DNA from: Mycobacterium asiaticum
Lineage (GTDB): Bacteria > Actinomycetota > Actinomycetes > Mycobacteriales > Mycobacteriaceae
Direction: 5' to 3'
NCBI RefSeq assembly: GCF_001668675.1
Contig: NZ_LZKQ01000045.1
Coordinates: forward strand, 20,316-84,315
Length of the DNA: 64,000 nt
A model generated the notes under the pieces. It saw only the letters and a list, made by a program, of their open reading frames with translations, made no database searches and was not told where the DNA came from. Each line of letters opens with the position of its first letter. The stretch's first letter is position 1. A program made the position numbers and the translations under genes. Of this stretch, positions 8,832-17,826 are shown piece by piece.

Positions 8832-9181
8832 GGCGGCATCCCTAAATCGTTAGAGGTTCAACCGCAGGATACTGCGCTAGCCGTGCGCGCCTTGGTTGCC
8901 CAAGAGGATTCCGGGGGCACCGCCGTTGCCGCCGGGCCCAGCCACCGCCCCGAACCCGCCGGCTGGTCCGCCCTTGCCACCGGGGCCCCCGTCGCCAATG
9001 TGCCTGATAGGCCTGAGCGTGGCCGCCGAAAATACCCGCAATTGCCGTGGAGACTTTCATCGGCGCCCGCCGCGAGCACGCTCGTCGTCGGAAATGCCGC
9101 GGCCGCGTTCGCCGTTTCGGTTTCCGTCCGGGAATTTCGCAGAATGAACATTCAATCGGATTTATTGATGCTGAACCATAT
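8832..9181. other. Gene-poor interval holding a PE_PGRS-like scar
   Basis: No intact gene is visible in these 350 bases. The middle (8877-9060) holds a glycine-rich minus-strand remnant, listed separately. The part next to lipH (about 9061-9181) is richer in A and T and codes for nothing I can recognise. In M. tuberculosis this position holds cyp132, an AraC-type regulator, PE_PGRS25 and vapBC10, all missing here. Confidence 0.7.
8877..9060 (-). pseudogene. PE_PGRS C-terminal remnant
   Basis: Reading the minus strand toward the TAG at 8877-8879 gives glycine-rich sequence such as GDGGPGGKGGPAGG and GPGGNGGAPGILLGNQ, the typical PGRS composition of GGx triplets. The open frame reaches only about 58 codons upstream before a stop at about 9051-9053, and no PE domain is present. 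A neighbouring frame starting at 9060 reads STAIAGIFGGHAQAYQAH before the glycine-rich part, which fits a frameshifted continuation. The position corresponds to PE_PGRS25 (Rv1396c) just before lipH in M. tuberculosis, so this looks like the eroded end of that gene. PE_PGRS genes are confined to slow growers, which supports the species assignment. Confidence 0.65.
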
Positions 9182-10144
9182 TCACGGATACAACGCCTTC
9201 TTCAGCGCGGCGAGCCCGCGATTGGTGGCCTCCGCGGCGGCCGGCACCACCAGCGCGAAACTGGCGTAGCCGTGCACCATGTTCGGCTCGTTGCTCCACT
9301 CCACGGGAACACCGGCGGCCGTGAGCAATTCCGCGTAGCGTGCGCCGTCGTCGCGCAGTGGATCGTGTTCGGCAGTGCCGATGAAGGCCGGCGGTAGACC
9401 CGCCAACTCGCCGTTGCCCGGAGCCAGATTGGTCGGCAACGTGGTGTGGTCACTCAAGTCGAGGTCGGGGATGTACCACTGCAAGAAAGCGTCGATGACG
9501 TCGCCGTCCAGGATGGGTGCGGTGGCGTTCTGGGTGAACGACGGCAGCGTCCGGTCGCCGATGCAGGACGGATACCACAGCAGCTGGAAAACCACGTTGG
9601 GCCCGCCGGCGTCCCGGGCGAGCTGAGCCATTACGGCCGAAATGTTGCCGCCGGCCGAATCTCCTGCCACCGCAATGCGATTGGGGTCGCCGCCGAGTTC
9701 GGCCGCATTCTCGCCGACCCACCGCAAGGCTGCCCAGCTGTCGTCGACGCCGGCCGGGAACGGGTGTTCGGGAGCGAGCCGATAGTCCACCGAGACCACG
9801 ATGGCCTCCGCGCCCACCGCGTGAGCTCGCGCGACGTGGTCGTGGGTGTCCAGGCTGCCGAGTGCCCAGCCGCCGCCGTGGTAGAAGACGACGACCGGCA
9901 GGTCGTCCTGGGCCGCGGTGGGTGGCCAATAGATCCGTACCGGGATGTCCTGATGCTCCCCATAACTGATGCGCCGGTCCTCGATCCGCAGGTCGGGCAA
10001 CAGTTCGGGCGGCGCCTTCAGCGCAGCCAGGCGTGCGCGGGCGACCTCGACGCCGTCGGCCGCGGTGAAGGTCATCGGCACCGCGTCGAGCAGCATCTTC
10101 AGCAGAGGATCTATTTCGGCTCGGTCAGACGTGGACTGCGTCAT
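9182..10144 (-). CDS. lipH: Alpha/beta-hydrolase carboxylesterase, hormone-sensitive lipase family
   Basis: Cytosolic esterase for short-chain acyl esters. The 320-residue product has the oxyanion-hole motif HGGGWALGS, the nucleophile elbow GDSAGGN, the acid region HDPLRDD and the catalytic His in MVHGYASF, all in family order. ATG at 10144 gives the length I remember for M. tuberculosis LipH; an in-frame start at 10171 would intrude into lipI. lipI lies directly upstream on the same strand with a 23-base gap, and the two proteins are clear paralogues, so this is a tandem duplication transcribed together. Confidence 0.93.
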   Translation of the reverse strand: MTQSTSDRAEIDPLLKMLLDAVPMTFTAADGVEVARARLAALKAPPELLPDLRIEDRRISYGEHQDIPVRIYWPPTAAQDDLPVVVFYHGGGWALGSLDTHDHVARAHAVGAEAIVVSVDYRLAPEHPFPAGVDDSWAALRWVGENAAELGGDPNRIAVAGDSAGGNISAVMAQLARDAGGPNVVFQLLWYPSCIGDRTLPSFTQNATAPILDGDVIDAFLQWYIPDLDLSDHTTLPTNLAPGNGELAGLPPAFIGTAEHDPLRDDGARYAELLTAAGVPVEWSNEPNMVHGYASFALVVPAAAEATNRGLAALKKALYP

Positions 10145-10167
10145 GCAATTACCGTACGCAATCCTGG

Positions 10168-11127
10168 TCACTGCCCGTGTAGCGCAACGCGCAACGCCGC
10201 CAACCCGCGGTCCATCGCGTCGGTGGCGGCCGGTACCACGCCGGCGTAACCAACGTAACCGTGCACCATCGTCTCCGCGTTGTGCACCTGCACCGGGACA
10301 CCGGCGCCCGCCAGCAACTCGCCGTAGCGGATCCCGTCGTCCCGCAGCGGGTCGTGGCCGGCGACGGCGATGTAGGCGGCAGGCAGACCGGAGAGGTCAT
10401 CGGCGCGGCCCGGTGCCATGGCAGCCGGCGGGTTGGACATGTCGACATCGCCTGCGTACCAACGGGAGAAGTCGGCGATGGCCTTGGCGTCCAGGATCTG
10501 CGCGCTGGCGTTCTCGGTGAACGACGGCAGTGTGGGATCCCACATCGTGGAGGGGTACCACAGCAGCTGAAACACGATGTTCGGTGCGCCTTCGTCGCGG
10601 GCTCGCTGGGCGATCGCCGCCGCGATCGTGCCGCCGGCCGAGTCCCCGGCCAGCGCGATACGTGCGGTGTCGGCACCGATCTCAGGTCCGTGCTCGGCCA
10701 CCCATTTCGTTGCGGCCCAAGCGTCCTCGATCGCGGCGGGGTAAGGATGCTCCGGCGCCAAGCGGTAGTCGACGGACACCACGATCGCGTCGGCGCCGAC
10801 GGCATGCTGGCGCGACGTGCCGTCATGGGTGTCCAGATCACCCATCACGAAGCCGCCGCCGTGGAAGAACAACACCACCGGCGAAGAGTCGGATTCGCTT
10901 GGCGGCCAATAGATCCGAATGGCAATTGGCCCGCCCGGGCCGTCGATCTTGCGGTCCTCGACCCGTAGTTCGGGATGGATCGGCCGGCGCGGCAGGTCCC
11001 GCAACCGCTGCCGAACTGCGACGATTCCCTCCTCGGTTGATAGCCGAAACGGAACCGCATCCAGTACCTTCTGCAGGATGGGATCGACTCCGGGGCGCGC
11101 ATCGGCGGTGTTGTCCAAACTGGGCAT
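10168..11127 (-). CDS. lipI: Alpha/beta-hydrolase carboxylesterase, paralogue of LipH
   Basis: A 319-residue hormone-sensitive-lipase-type esterase with [37 protein letters not shown] and MVHGYVGY in the same order as LipH. The two share long identical blocks, for example [17 protein letters not shown] at 11127 was chosen by comparison with lipH. The start codon sits in CATG at 11125-11128, whose other strand gives a possible ATG for the divergent YhhN gene, so the two start codons may overlap. Promoter elements for one gene must then lie within the other. Confidence 0.92.
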   Translation of the reverse strand: MPSLDNTADARPGVDPILQKVLDAVPFRLSTEEGIVAVRQRLRDLPRRPIHPELRVEDRKIDGPGGPIAIRIYWPPSESDSSPVVLFFHGGGFVMGDLDTHDGTSRQHAVGADAIVVSVDYRLAPEHPYPAAIEDAWAATKWVAEHGPEIGADTARIALAGDSAGGTIAAAIAQRARDEGAPNIVFQLLWYPSTMWDPTLPSFTENASAQILDAKAIADFSRWYAGDVDMSNPPAAMAPGRADDLSGLPAAYIAVAGHDPLRDDGIRYGELLAGAGVPVQVHNAETMVHGYVGYAGVVPAATDAMDRGLAALRVALHGQ

Positions 11128-11872
11128 GGAGGTACCGTACGCATCGCGTCTGATGGTCGGTGCATGGGTGGCTGCCTGCTGGGCCGGCATCGCCTACGGC
11201 GTGTATTTGACGGTGATCGCGCTGCGCACGGCGCCGGGGAGCGAACTGACCGGGCACTGGGTGCTGCAACCGCTGTTCAAAGCGTCGATGGCGCTGTTGC
11301 TGGCAGTCGCCGCGGCAGCGCACTCGGTGGCTCGGGAGCGGCGGTGGCTGGTGCCTGCGTTGTTGTTCTCCGCCGCCGGGGACTGGCTGTTGGCGCTGCC
11401 GTGGTGGGCGATGTCGTTCGTGCTGGGATTGGGCTCGTTTTTGCTGGCGCACATCTGTTTCCTCGGTGCGCTGCTGCCACACGTCGCGCCGTCGCGTAGC
11501 CGCATCGCGGCCGCGGTGGTGATGGTGCTGGCGACGGCCTCGATGCTGGTCTGGTTCTGGCCCCACCTGAACACCGGCAAGGAGAACCTTACGATCCCCG
11601 TTACCGTCTACATCACCGTGCTCAGCGCGATGGTGTGCGCGGCGCTGCTGGCCCGGCTGCCCACCATCTGGACCGCGGTAGGTGCGGTGTGCTTCGCGGC
11701 GTCGGACTCGATGATCGCGATCAGCAGGTTCATCCTGGGCAACGAGGCCCTGGCGGTGCCGATCTGGTGGTCCTATGCCGCCGCGGAAATCCTGATCACG
11801 GCGGGATTCTTCTTCGGTCGCGATGACCTGGCCGAAAAGCCGGAAAGCGTTCCAGACGCTGCGGAGGGCTGA
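11126..11872 (+). CDS. YhhN-family membrane protein (Rv1401 homologue, lysoplasmalogenase-like)
   Basis: A polytopic membrane protein of about 248 residues with seven or eight hydrophobic segments. The YhhN/TMEM86 signature is visible: [14 protein letters not shown], then [14 protein letters not shown], and later [14 protein letters not shown]. In animals TMEM86B hydrolyses lysoplasmalogens; the bacterial role is unproven. Two starts are possible: ATG at 11126, used here because [11 protein letters not shown] reads like natural sequence, or ATG at 11153, which avoids overlap with lipI. Neither has a good ribosome site. It is followed by priA after 23 bases and may share its transcript. Confidence 0.8.
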   Translation: MEVPYASRLMVGAWVAACWAGIAYGVYLTVIALRTAPGSELTGHWVLQPLFKASMALLLAVAAAAHSVARERRWLVPALLFSAAGDWLLALPWWAMSFVLGLGSFLLAHICFLGALLPHVAPSRSRIAAAVVMVLATASMLVWFWPHLNTGKENLTIPVTVYITVLSAMVCAALLARLPTIWTAVGAVCFAASDSMIAISRFILGNEALAVPIWWSYAAAEILITAGFFFGRDDLAEKPESVPDAAEG

Positions 11873-11895
11873 TTGTCGGCCGGTGCAGCTACGGT

Positions 11896-13947
11896 GTGCC
11901 CACATTGACTAGAAAAGTGTTGGGGTCCAGCGTGTCTGGCGGTTCACTCGGCGCCACCGCAGAGGTGGAGCCGATCGCTCGGGTGCTGCCGATGCTCTCG
12001 GTGCCCCACCTCGATCGGGACTTCGACTATCTGGTGGCGCCGGAGCAGTCCGACGACGCCCAGCCGGGTGTGCGGGTGCGGGTGCGCTTCCACGGCCGGC
12101 TGGTCGACGGGTTCGTGCTGGAGCGCCGCAACGACACCGACCACCAGGGCAAGCTCGGCTGGCTCGACCGGGTGGTATCCGCAGAGCCGGTGCTCACGCC
12201 GGAAATCCGCCGACTGGTGGAGGCCGTCGCGGCACGCTACGCCGGCACCCGCCCGGACGTATTGCGGCTGGCGGTGCCCCCACGGCACGCCCGGGTGGAA
12301 AAAGAGCAGTTCGCGGCGGTGCCGCGGCCGCTGGTGGCGCCCGTGGACCCGGCGGGTTGGGAAACCTACAACCGCGGTGGCCCGTTCCTGGCCGCGCTGG
12401 CCGAGTCCCGGGCCGCCCGGGCGGTGTGGCAGGCGCTGCCGGGCGAGCAGTGGGTCGACCGATTTGCCGAGGCGGCCGCGCAGACCGTAGCGGCGGGACG
12501 ATCGGTCCTGGCGATCGTGCCCGACCAGCGCGACCTGGACACGTTGTCGCACGCGGCCGTCGCTCGGGTGGGCCAGGACAGCGTGGTGGCCCTGTCCGCC
12601 GGACTCGGGCCCGCCGCCCGTTACCGGCGGTGGCTGGCGGTGCTGCGGGGCAGCGCGCGGGTGGTCCTCGGTACCCGCAGCGCGGTGTTCGCGCCGGTCA
12701 GCGAACTCGGGCTGGTGATGGTCTGGTCCGACGCCGACGACAACCTGGCCGAGCCGCGGGCGCCGTACCCGCACGCCCGCGAGGTGGCGATGCTGCGGGC
12801 GCATCAGGCGCGCTGCGCGTCGCTGATCGGCGGCTACGCCCGCACCGCGGAGGCTCAGGCATTGGTGCGCAGCGGGTGGGCGCACGACATTGTCGCGGCC
12901 CGGCCGGTGGTGCGGGCCCGGACACCGCGGGTGGTCGCGCTGGATGACAGCGGCTACGCGGACGAGCGCGACCCGGCCGCCCGGACCGCGCGGCTGCCGT
13001 CCATCGCGTTGCGCGCCGCGCGATCCGCGCTGGACGGCGGCGCCCCGGTGCTGGTGCAGGTGCCACGTCGGGGATATGTGCCTTCGCTGGCTTGCGCGCG
13101 CTGCCGGGCGATCGTCCGCTGCCGGCACTGCACCGGCCCGTTGGCATTGCAGGAGCGGGAAACCAGTGCGGCATGCCGGTGGTGCGGCCGCGTCGACCCG
13201 GCGCTGCGCTGCGCGCGGTGCGGATCCGATGCCGTGCGGGCCGTCGTCGTCGGCGCCCGGCGCACCGCCGAAGAGCTCGGTCGGGCCTTCCCCGGCACGC
13301 CGGTGGTGACGTCGGCCGGTGACGCCGTCGTCTCGGAGGTACCCGACAAGCCCGCACTGGTGGTGGCCACGCCGGGCGCGGAACCATGCGCGGCACACGG
13401 GTACGGGGCGGCGCTGCTGCTGGACACCTGGGCGCTGCTGGGCCGGCAGGATCTGCGCGCGGCCGAGGATGCCCTATGGCGGTGGATGAGCGCGGCCGCG
13501 CTGGTGCGCTCCCGGCGTGACGGTGGCGTGGTGACCGTGATCGCCGAATCTTCGCTTCCCACAGTGCAATCGCTGATCCGATGGGACCCGGTCGGTCACG
13601 CCGATGGCGAACTCACCGCCCGCGCCGAGGTGGGTTTGCCGCCGAGCGTGCATATCGCAGCCCTCGATGGCCCCGCCGACGCGGTGACCGCGCTCCTGGA
13701 CGAGGCACGGCTGCCTCACCAGGAGGGATTGGACGCGGAGCTACTGGGCCCGGTGGACCTGCCCCCGGGCGCGCGCCGCCCGGCAGGCACGGCCGCCGAT
13801 GTCACGGTGATCCGGATGCTGGTGCGGGTTCGTCGCGACCAGGGCCTTCGACTGGCGGCGGCGTTGCGGGCGGCGGTCGGTGTGCTCAGCGCGAGACAAA
13901 ATCAGGCGCCCGTGCGGGTACAGATCGACCCACTGCACATCGGGTGA
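11896..13947 (+). CDS. priA: Primosomal protein PriA-like (N'), actinobacterial helicase-dead form
   Basis: PriA normally reloads the replisome at stalled forks. The 683-residue protein keeps the N-terminal DNA-binding domain (VARVLPMLSVPHLDRDFDYL-like start), and the paired-cysteine zinc region around 400-440 (CARCRAIVRCRHC, CRWCG, CARCGSD). The helicase Walker A that should stand near residue 195 is absent, and the DEEH motif is replaced by WSDADDN ahead of PRAPYPHAREVA. It is thus unlikely to hydrolyse ATP, as known for actinobacterial PriA, and probably acts as a scaffold. GTG at 11896 is used; GTG at about 11932 is an alternative. Confidence 0.9.
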   Translation: MPTLTRKVLGSSVSGGSLGATAEVEPIARVLPMLSVPHLDRDFDYLVAPEQSDDAQPGVRVRVRFHGRLVDGFVLERRNDTDHQGKLGWLDRVVSAEPVLTPEIRRLVEAVAARYAGTRPDVLRLAVPPRHARVEKEQFAAVPRPLVAPVDPAGWETYNRGGPFLAALAESRAARAVWQALPGEQWVDRFAEAAAQTVAAGRSVLAIVPDQRDLDTLSHAAVARVGQDSVVALSAGLGPAARYRRWLAVLRGSARVVLGTRSAVFAPVSELGLVMVWSDADDNLAEPRAPYPHAREVAMLRAHQARCASLIGGYARTAEAQALVRSGWAHDIVAARPVVRARTPRVVALDDSGYADERDPAARTARLPSIALRAARSALDGGAPVLVQVPRRGYVPSLACARCRAIVRCRHCTGPLALQERETSAACRWCGRVDPALRCARCGSDAVRAVVVGARRTAEELGRAFPGTPVVTSAGDAVVSEVPDKPALVVATPGAEPCAAHGYGAALLLDTWALLGRQDLRAAEDALWRWMSAAALVRSRRDGGVVTVIAESSLPTVQSLIRWDPVGHADGELTARAEVGLPPSVHIAALDGPADAVTALLDEARLPHQEGLDAELLGPVDLPPGARRPAGTAADVTVIRMLVRVRRDQGLRLAAALRAAVGVLSARQNQAPVRVQIDPLHIG

Positions 13948-13968
13948 CCTTGCGCATATCGATACACC

Positions 13969-13979
13969 TAGGAAACAAT
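13969..13979 (+). promoter_or_regulatory. Candidate MarR box upstream of the marR gene
   Basis: TAGGAAACAAT at 13969-13979 closely matches TAGGAAACATT at 15417-15427 in the promoter of the adjacent methyltransferase. Finding the same 11-mer with one mismatch in front of both the regulator and its presumed target suggests a shared operator and autoregulation. A 7-base inverted repeat, GCTTCGC (14009-14015) with GCGAAGC (14023-14029), lies further on in the leader. Confidence 0.5.
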
Positions 13980-14047
13980 CAATGCCTACGATAGTAGAGC
14001 GCTATTATGCTTCGCCCCGCTAGCGAAGCTCGGGGAAGGGGGCGCAA

Positions 14048-14533
14048 ATGGTAGCCGAGAACCTGACGACGGCCGACGAGTCGCTCGACATGATCACCGA
14101 CGCGTTGCTGACCGCCTCGCGGTTGTTGGTCGGCATCTCAGCGCATTCGATTGCCCAGGTCGACGACAGCCTGACCATTCCTCAGTTCCGCACGCTGGTG
14201 ATCCTGTCCAATCGAGGTCCGATAAATCTGGCCACTCTGGCGACTCTGTTGGGGGTGCAGCCCTCGGCGACCGGCCGGATGGTCGATCGGCTGGTCGGTG
14301 CGGGCATGATCGACCGGCTGCCGCACCCCACCTCACGGCGCGAGTTGCTCGCCGCGCTGACCAAGCGCGGCCGCGAGGTGGTCGCGAAGGTGACCGCCTA
14401 CCGGCGCGCCGAGATCGCTCGCATCGTCGAACAGATGCCGGCGGCCGAACGCCAAGGACTGGTGCGCGCGCTGACGGCGTTCACCACCGCCGGCGGGGAA
14501 CCCGACGCCCACATCGGACTCGACGAGATATAG
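14048..14533 (+). CDS. MarR-family transcriptional repressor (Rv1404 homologue)
   Basis: A 161-residue winged-helix regulator. Helices FRTLVILSNRGPINLATLA and LLGVQPSATGRMVDRLVGAG form the helix-turn-helix, followed by the wing MIDRLPHPTSRRELLAALT, as in MarR proteins. In the M. tuberculosis complex the homologue represses the flanking methyltransferase genes Rv1403c and Rv1405c. Only the Rv1405c-like gene is present here, converging on this one 15 bases away. Start is ATG at 14048 after GGGGAAGGGGG. A matching 11-base box occurs before this gene and before the methyltransferase. Confidence 0.92.
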   Translation: MVAENLTTADESLDMITDALLTASRLLVGISAHSIAQVDDSLTIPQFRTLVILSNRGPINLATLATLLGVQPSATGRMVDRLVGAGMIDRLPHPTSRRELLAALTKRGREVVAKVTAYRRAEIARIVEQMPAAERQGLVRALTAFTTAGGEPDAHIGLDEI

Positions 14534-14548
14534 GCGCCGGGCCGCGCG

Positions 14549-15373
14549 CTAGCCCTTCTGGCAGGTGAGCAGCAGGTACTCCCACTCCATCACGCCGTTC
14601 GCCAGGTATTCGTCGGCGAGCTCGATGAGTTGGGCGTCCAGCTCCGCGGCCAGCACCGCGTTGCCCCCGATATTCGCGTACGCCTCGATCGTCGGGCCGT
14701 AGTTGTTCTTGAAGTAGTCGTGCACGGCCCCGGCGGTGTCGAACCGCGTGACGGCCAGCTGGCCACGCGACGTCGTGACGTCGACCACCCGATCGCCCAG
14801 CAGCCCGCCGATATAGGCCTCCCGGCCCCACAGCGCCGAGGGCGGCAGAGCCGAAGACAGGCTGGGCCGGTACGGCCGGATGGTCGCCAGCATGCGGCCG
14901 AAGAATCCTTCGTGGGTCCAGCTGATCAGCCCGATGGTCCCGCCCGGCCGGCACACCCGCACCAACTCGTCGGCGGCGCGCTGGTGCTCCGGTGCGAACA
15001 TCACTCCGATCGCCGAGATCACCGTGTCAAAAGTGTTGGCGCGGAACGGTAGTGCTTGAGCGTTGGCTTCCCGGTACTGCAGGTTCAGACCCTGCTGCGC
15101 GGCCCGCGCCGCCGAGCGCTGCAGTAACTCCGGGGTGAGGTCGGTGGAAACGACTCTCGCGCCGGCCGCCGCGGCGGGCAGCGAGATGTTTCCCGAGCCG
15201 GCGGCGACGTCGAGCACCCGCACGCCCGGCCCGATGCCCGCCGCGCCGACCAGGACGGGTCCGAGCGGCGCCATCACCTCCTCGGCCATCAGCGCGTAAT
15301 CGCCGAGCGCCCACATCGCCCGATGTGTGGCGGCGAGCGACTCGTCCGGATGCGTGTCGGTTGCGATTGTCAT
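14549..15373 (-). CDS. SAM-dependent class I methyltransferase (Rv1405c homologue)
   Basis: A 274-residue UbiE-like methyltransferase with motif I VLDVAAGSGNISLP, motif II VVSTDLTPELLQRS and the post-I region FRANTFDTVISAIGVMFAP. Substrate is unknown. The ATG at 15373 is preceded at ideal distance by a perfect AGGAGG ribosome site, so translation can be strong once repression is lifted. In the M. tuberculosis complex this gene is under the neighbouring MarR regulator. The promoter holds a candidate inverted-repeat operator. Confidence 0.92.
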   Translation of the reverse strand: MTIATDTHPDESLAATHRAMWALGDYALMAEEVMAPLGPVLVGAAGIGPGVRVLDVAAGSGNISLPAAAAGARVVSTDLTPELLQRSAARAAQQGLNLQYREANAQALPFRANTFDTVISAIGVMFAPEHQRAADELVRVCRPGGTIGLISWTHEGFFGRMLATIRPYRPSLSSALPPSALWGREAYIGGLLGDRVVDVTTSRGQLAVTRFDTAGAVHDYFKNNYGPTIEAYANIGGNAVLAAELDAQLIELADEYLANGVMEWEYLLLTCQKG

Positions 15374-15390
15374 CGATCCTCCTGAAGGCT

Positions 15391-15427
15391 AATGTTCTAT
15401 AGAGAAACAGTATGCATAGGAAACATT
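15391..15427. promoter_or_regulatory. Candidate operator of the methyltransferase gene
   Basis: AATGTTCTAT (15391-15400) and ATAGGAAACATT (15416-15427) form an inverted repeat if one base gap is allowed in the left arm. The right arm shares TAGGAAACA with the box before the MarR gene. The element lies 18-54 bases upstream of the methyltransferase start on the minus strand, a normal place for a repressor to block the promoter. Confidence 0.5.
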
Positions 15428-15465
15428 GCGGGAACCTGTGAATCTCACCCGCCTAGACTGTGCCG

Positions 15466-16395
15466 GTGCGCATCGTCTTCGCCGGCACCCCCGAACCCGC
15501 GCTGCCCGCGCTGCGTCGTCTCATCGATTCGCCCCGCCACGACGTCATTGCCGTGCTGACCAGGCCCGACGCCGCGTCGGGTCGCCGGGGCAAGCCGGAA
15601 CCGTCGCCGGTGGCTCGCGAAGCGCTCGAGCGGGGCATCCCGGTGCTGCGTCCGTCGCGCCCCAACTCCCCGGAGTTCGTCGCCGAACTGTCGGAACTGG
15701 CACCGCAGTGCTGCGCGGTCGTGGCCTATGGCGCGCTGCTCAGCCGGGAGCTGCTTGCGGTGCCGCCGCACGGGTGGGTCAACCTGCACTTCTCCCTGCT
15801 GCCGGCCTGGCGCGGTGCGGCGCCGGTGCAGGCGGCGATCGCCGCGGGGGACGCGATCACCGGCGCCACCACGTTCCAGATCGAGCCGAGCCTGGACTCC
15901 GGACCGGTGTACGGGGTGGTCACCGAGACCATCCGGCCGACCGACACCGCCGGTGATCTGCTTGCGCGGCTTGCGGATTCGGGCGCCGCATTGCTGTCCA
16001 CCACGCTGGACGGCATCGAAGACCGGACGCTGACGCCACGCCCGCAACCGGTCGAAGGGGTGAGCATGGCGCCGAAAATCACCGTCGAGCAGGCCCGGGT
16101 GCGTTGGGACCTGCCGGCTCAGGTGGTCGAGCGGCGCATCCGGGCCGTCACGCCGAACCCCGGCGCTTGGACCCTGATCGGGGACCTGCGCGTCAAAATC
16201 GGCCCCGTGCAATCAGATTCGTCAGCCGAGCCGCTGCCGCCCGGTGCGATCCGGGCCGACCGCAAACGCGTATGGATCGGCACCGCTTCGGAACCGGTGC
16301 GGTTGGGGGAGATTCAGCCGCCCGGTAAGAAACCGATGAACGCCGCTGACTGGGCCCGCGGGGCCCGGCTCGACCCCGCGATCCGGGCGTCATGA
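15466..16395 (+). CDS. fmt: Methionyl-tRNA formyltransferase
   Basis: Formylates initiator Met-tRNA using 10-formyltetrahydrofolate. The 309-residue product starts [16 protein letters not shown], has the formyl-donor site region [18 protein letters not shown] with [20 protein letters not shown], and ends with the tRNA-binding domain. GTG at 15466 was chosen because family members begin at this strand; GTG at 15460 is two codons earlier. Its TGA overlaps the ATG of rsmB (ATGA), so the two are translationally coupled. Confidence 0.95.
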   Translation: MRIVFAGTPEPALPALRRLIDSPRHDVIAVLTRPDAASGRRGKPEPSPVAREALERGIPVLRPSRPNSPEFVAELSELAPQCCAVVAYGALLSRELLAVPPHGWVNLHFSLLPAWRGAAPVQAAIAAGDAITGATTFQIEPSLDSGPVYGVVTETIRPTDTAGDLLARLADSGAALLSTTLDGIEDRTLTPRPQPVEGVSMAPKITVEQARVRWDLPAQVVERRIRAVTPNPGAWTLIGDLRVKIGPVQSDSSAEPLPPGAIRADRKRVWIGTASEPVRLGEIQPPGKKPMNAADWARGARLDPAIRAS

Positions 16396-17816
16396 GGCCC
16401 GGCCAGGACAAGCCGCACCGGAATCGGCCCGACCGCAAACCCTCGCGGCAGGGCCCGCAGAACCGAGCCCGGGGACCCCGCCGCAAGCCGCTGGATCCCG
16501 CCCGGCGCGCCGCGTTCGACGCGTTGCGAGCGGTCAGCGAGCGCAACGCCTACGCCAATCTGGTGCTGCCGGCGCTGCTGCGCGAGCGCGGAATCACCGG
16601 TCGTGACGCCGCTTTCGCCACCGAACTCACCTACGGCACCTGCCGCGCCCGGGGCCTGCTCGACGCCGTCATCGGCGCTGCCGCCGGGCGGGCGCCAGAC
16701 ACCATCGACCCGGTGCTGCTCGAGCTGCTTCGGCTGGGCAGCTATCAATTGCTGCGCACCCGGGTGGACGCCCACGCCGCGGTATCCACCACCGTCGATC
16801 AGGCTGGCATCGAATTCGATTCGGCGCGAGCAGGTTTCGTCAACGGCGTGCTACGCACCATCGCGGGCCGGGACGAGGAATCCTGGGTGACCGAACTGGC
16901 GCCCCGCAACGATCCGGTCGGGCACGCGGCGTTCGTGCACGCGCACCCTCGCTGGATCGCCCAGGCCTTCACCGACGCGCTCGGCGCCGCGGCCGGTGAA
17001 CTGGATGCCGTGCTGGCCAGTGATGACGAACGGCCGCAGGTGCATCTGGCGGCCCGCCCCGGGGTGCTCACCGCCGCGGCGCTGGCCGACGCCGTCGGCG
17101 GCACCGTCGGCCGGTACTCGCCGTACGCGGTGTATCTGCCCGGCGGAGACCCGGGCGGGCTGGCGCCGGTCCGGGACGGCCAGGCTCTCGTTCAAGACGA
17201 AGGCAGCCAGTTGGTGGCACAAGCCGTGACGCTGGCTCCGGTCGACGGGGATGCCGGCCGCTGGCTTGATCTGTGCGCCGGACCAGGGGGCAAGACCGCG
17301 CTGCTGGCGGCCCTGGGGACGCCGGCCGGGGCCACTGTGACCGCGGTGGAGCCGGCACCGCATCGCGCGGATCTGGTGGCCGAGAACACCCGCGGGCTGC
17401 CCGTCGAGGTGGTGCGGGTCGACGGGCGCGTCAGCGATCTGGAACCGGGTTTCGACCGGGTGCTGGTCGACGTCCCGTGCACCGGGTTGGGTGCGCTGCG
17501 GCGTCGGCCGGAGGCGCGCTGGCGGCGGCAGCCGTCGGACGTGCCCGCGCTGGCCAAGCTACAGCGCGAGCTGCTGGCGGCCGCGATCTCGCTGACCCGG
17601 CCAGGCGGCCTGGTGCTGTATGCGACCTGCTCGCCGCACCTGGCCGAGACGGTGGGAGTGGTCGCCGACGCGCTGCGCCGGCACCCGGTGGAAGCACTGG
17701 ACACCCGGCCGCTGTTCGAGCCGGCCGGGGACCTCGGGGCGGGGCCCTACGTGCAGCTGTGGCCGCACCGACACGGCACCGACGCTATGTTCGCAGCCGC
17801 GCTGCGCCGCCAGTAG
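16392..17816 (+). CDS. rsmB: 16S rRNA cytosine-5 methyltransferase, RsmB/Sun family
   Basis: Methylates a cytosine of 16S rRNA (C967 in E. coli). The 474-residue protein has an NusB-like N-terminal RNA-binding half ([30 protein letters not shown]) and a Rossmann methyltransferase half with [38 protein letters not shown] and [12 protein letters not shown], which contain the two conserved catalytic cysteines of this class. A basic, Arg/Pro-rich tail of about 35 residues precedes the first domain. The gene is called fmu in M. tuberculosis annotations. Confidence 0.95.
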   Translation: MRPGQDKPHRNRPDRKPSRQGPQNRARGPRRKPLDPARRAAFDALRAVSERNAYANLVLPALLRERGITGRDAAFATELTYGTCRARGLLDAVIGAAAGRAPDTIDPVLLELLRLGSYQLLRTRVDAHAAVSTTVDQAGIEFDSARAGFVNGVLRTIAGRDEESWVTELAPRNDPVGHAAFVHAHPRWIAQAFTDALGAAAGELDAVLASDDERPQVHLAARPGVLTAAALADAVGGTVGRYSPYAVYLPGGDPGGLAPVRDGQALVQDEGSQLVAQAVTLAPVDGDAGRWLDLCAGPGGKTALLAALGTPAGATVTAVEPAPHRADLVAENTRGLPVEVVRVDGRVSDLEPGFDRVLVDVPCTGLGALRRRPEARWRRQPSDVPALAKLQRELLAAAISLTRPGGLVLYATCSPHLAETVGVVADALRRHPVEALDTRPLFEPAGDLGAGPYVQLWPHRHGTDAMFAAALRRQ

Positions 17817-17826
17817 TGTGTCGCTC

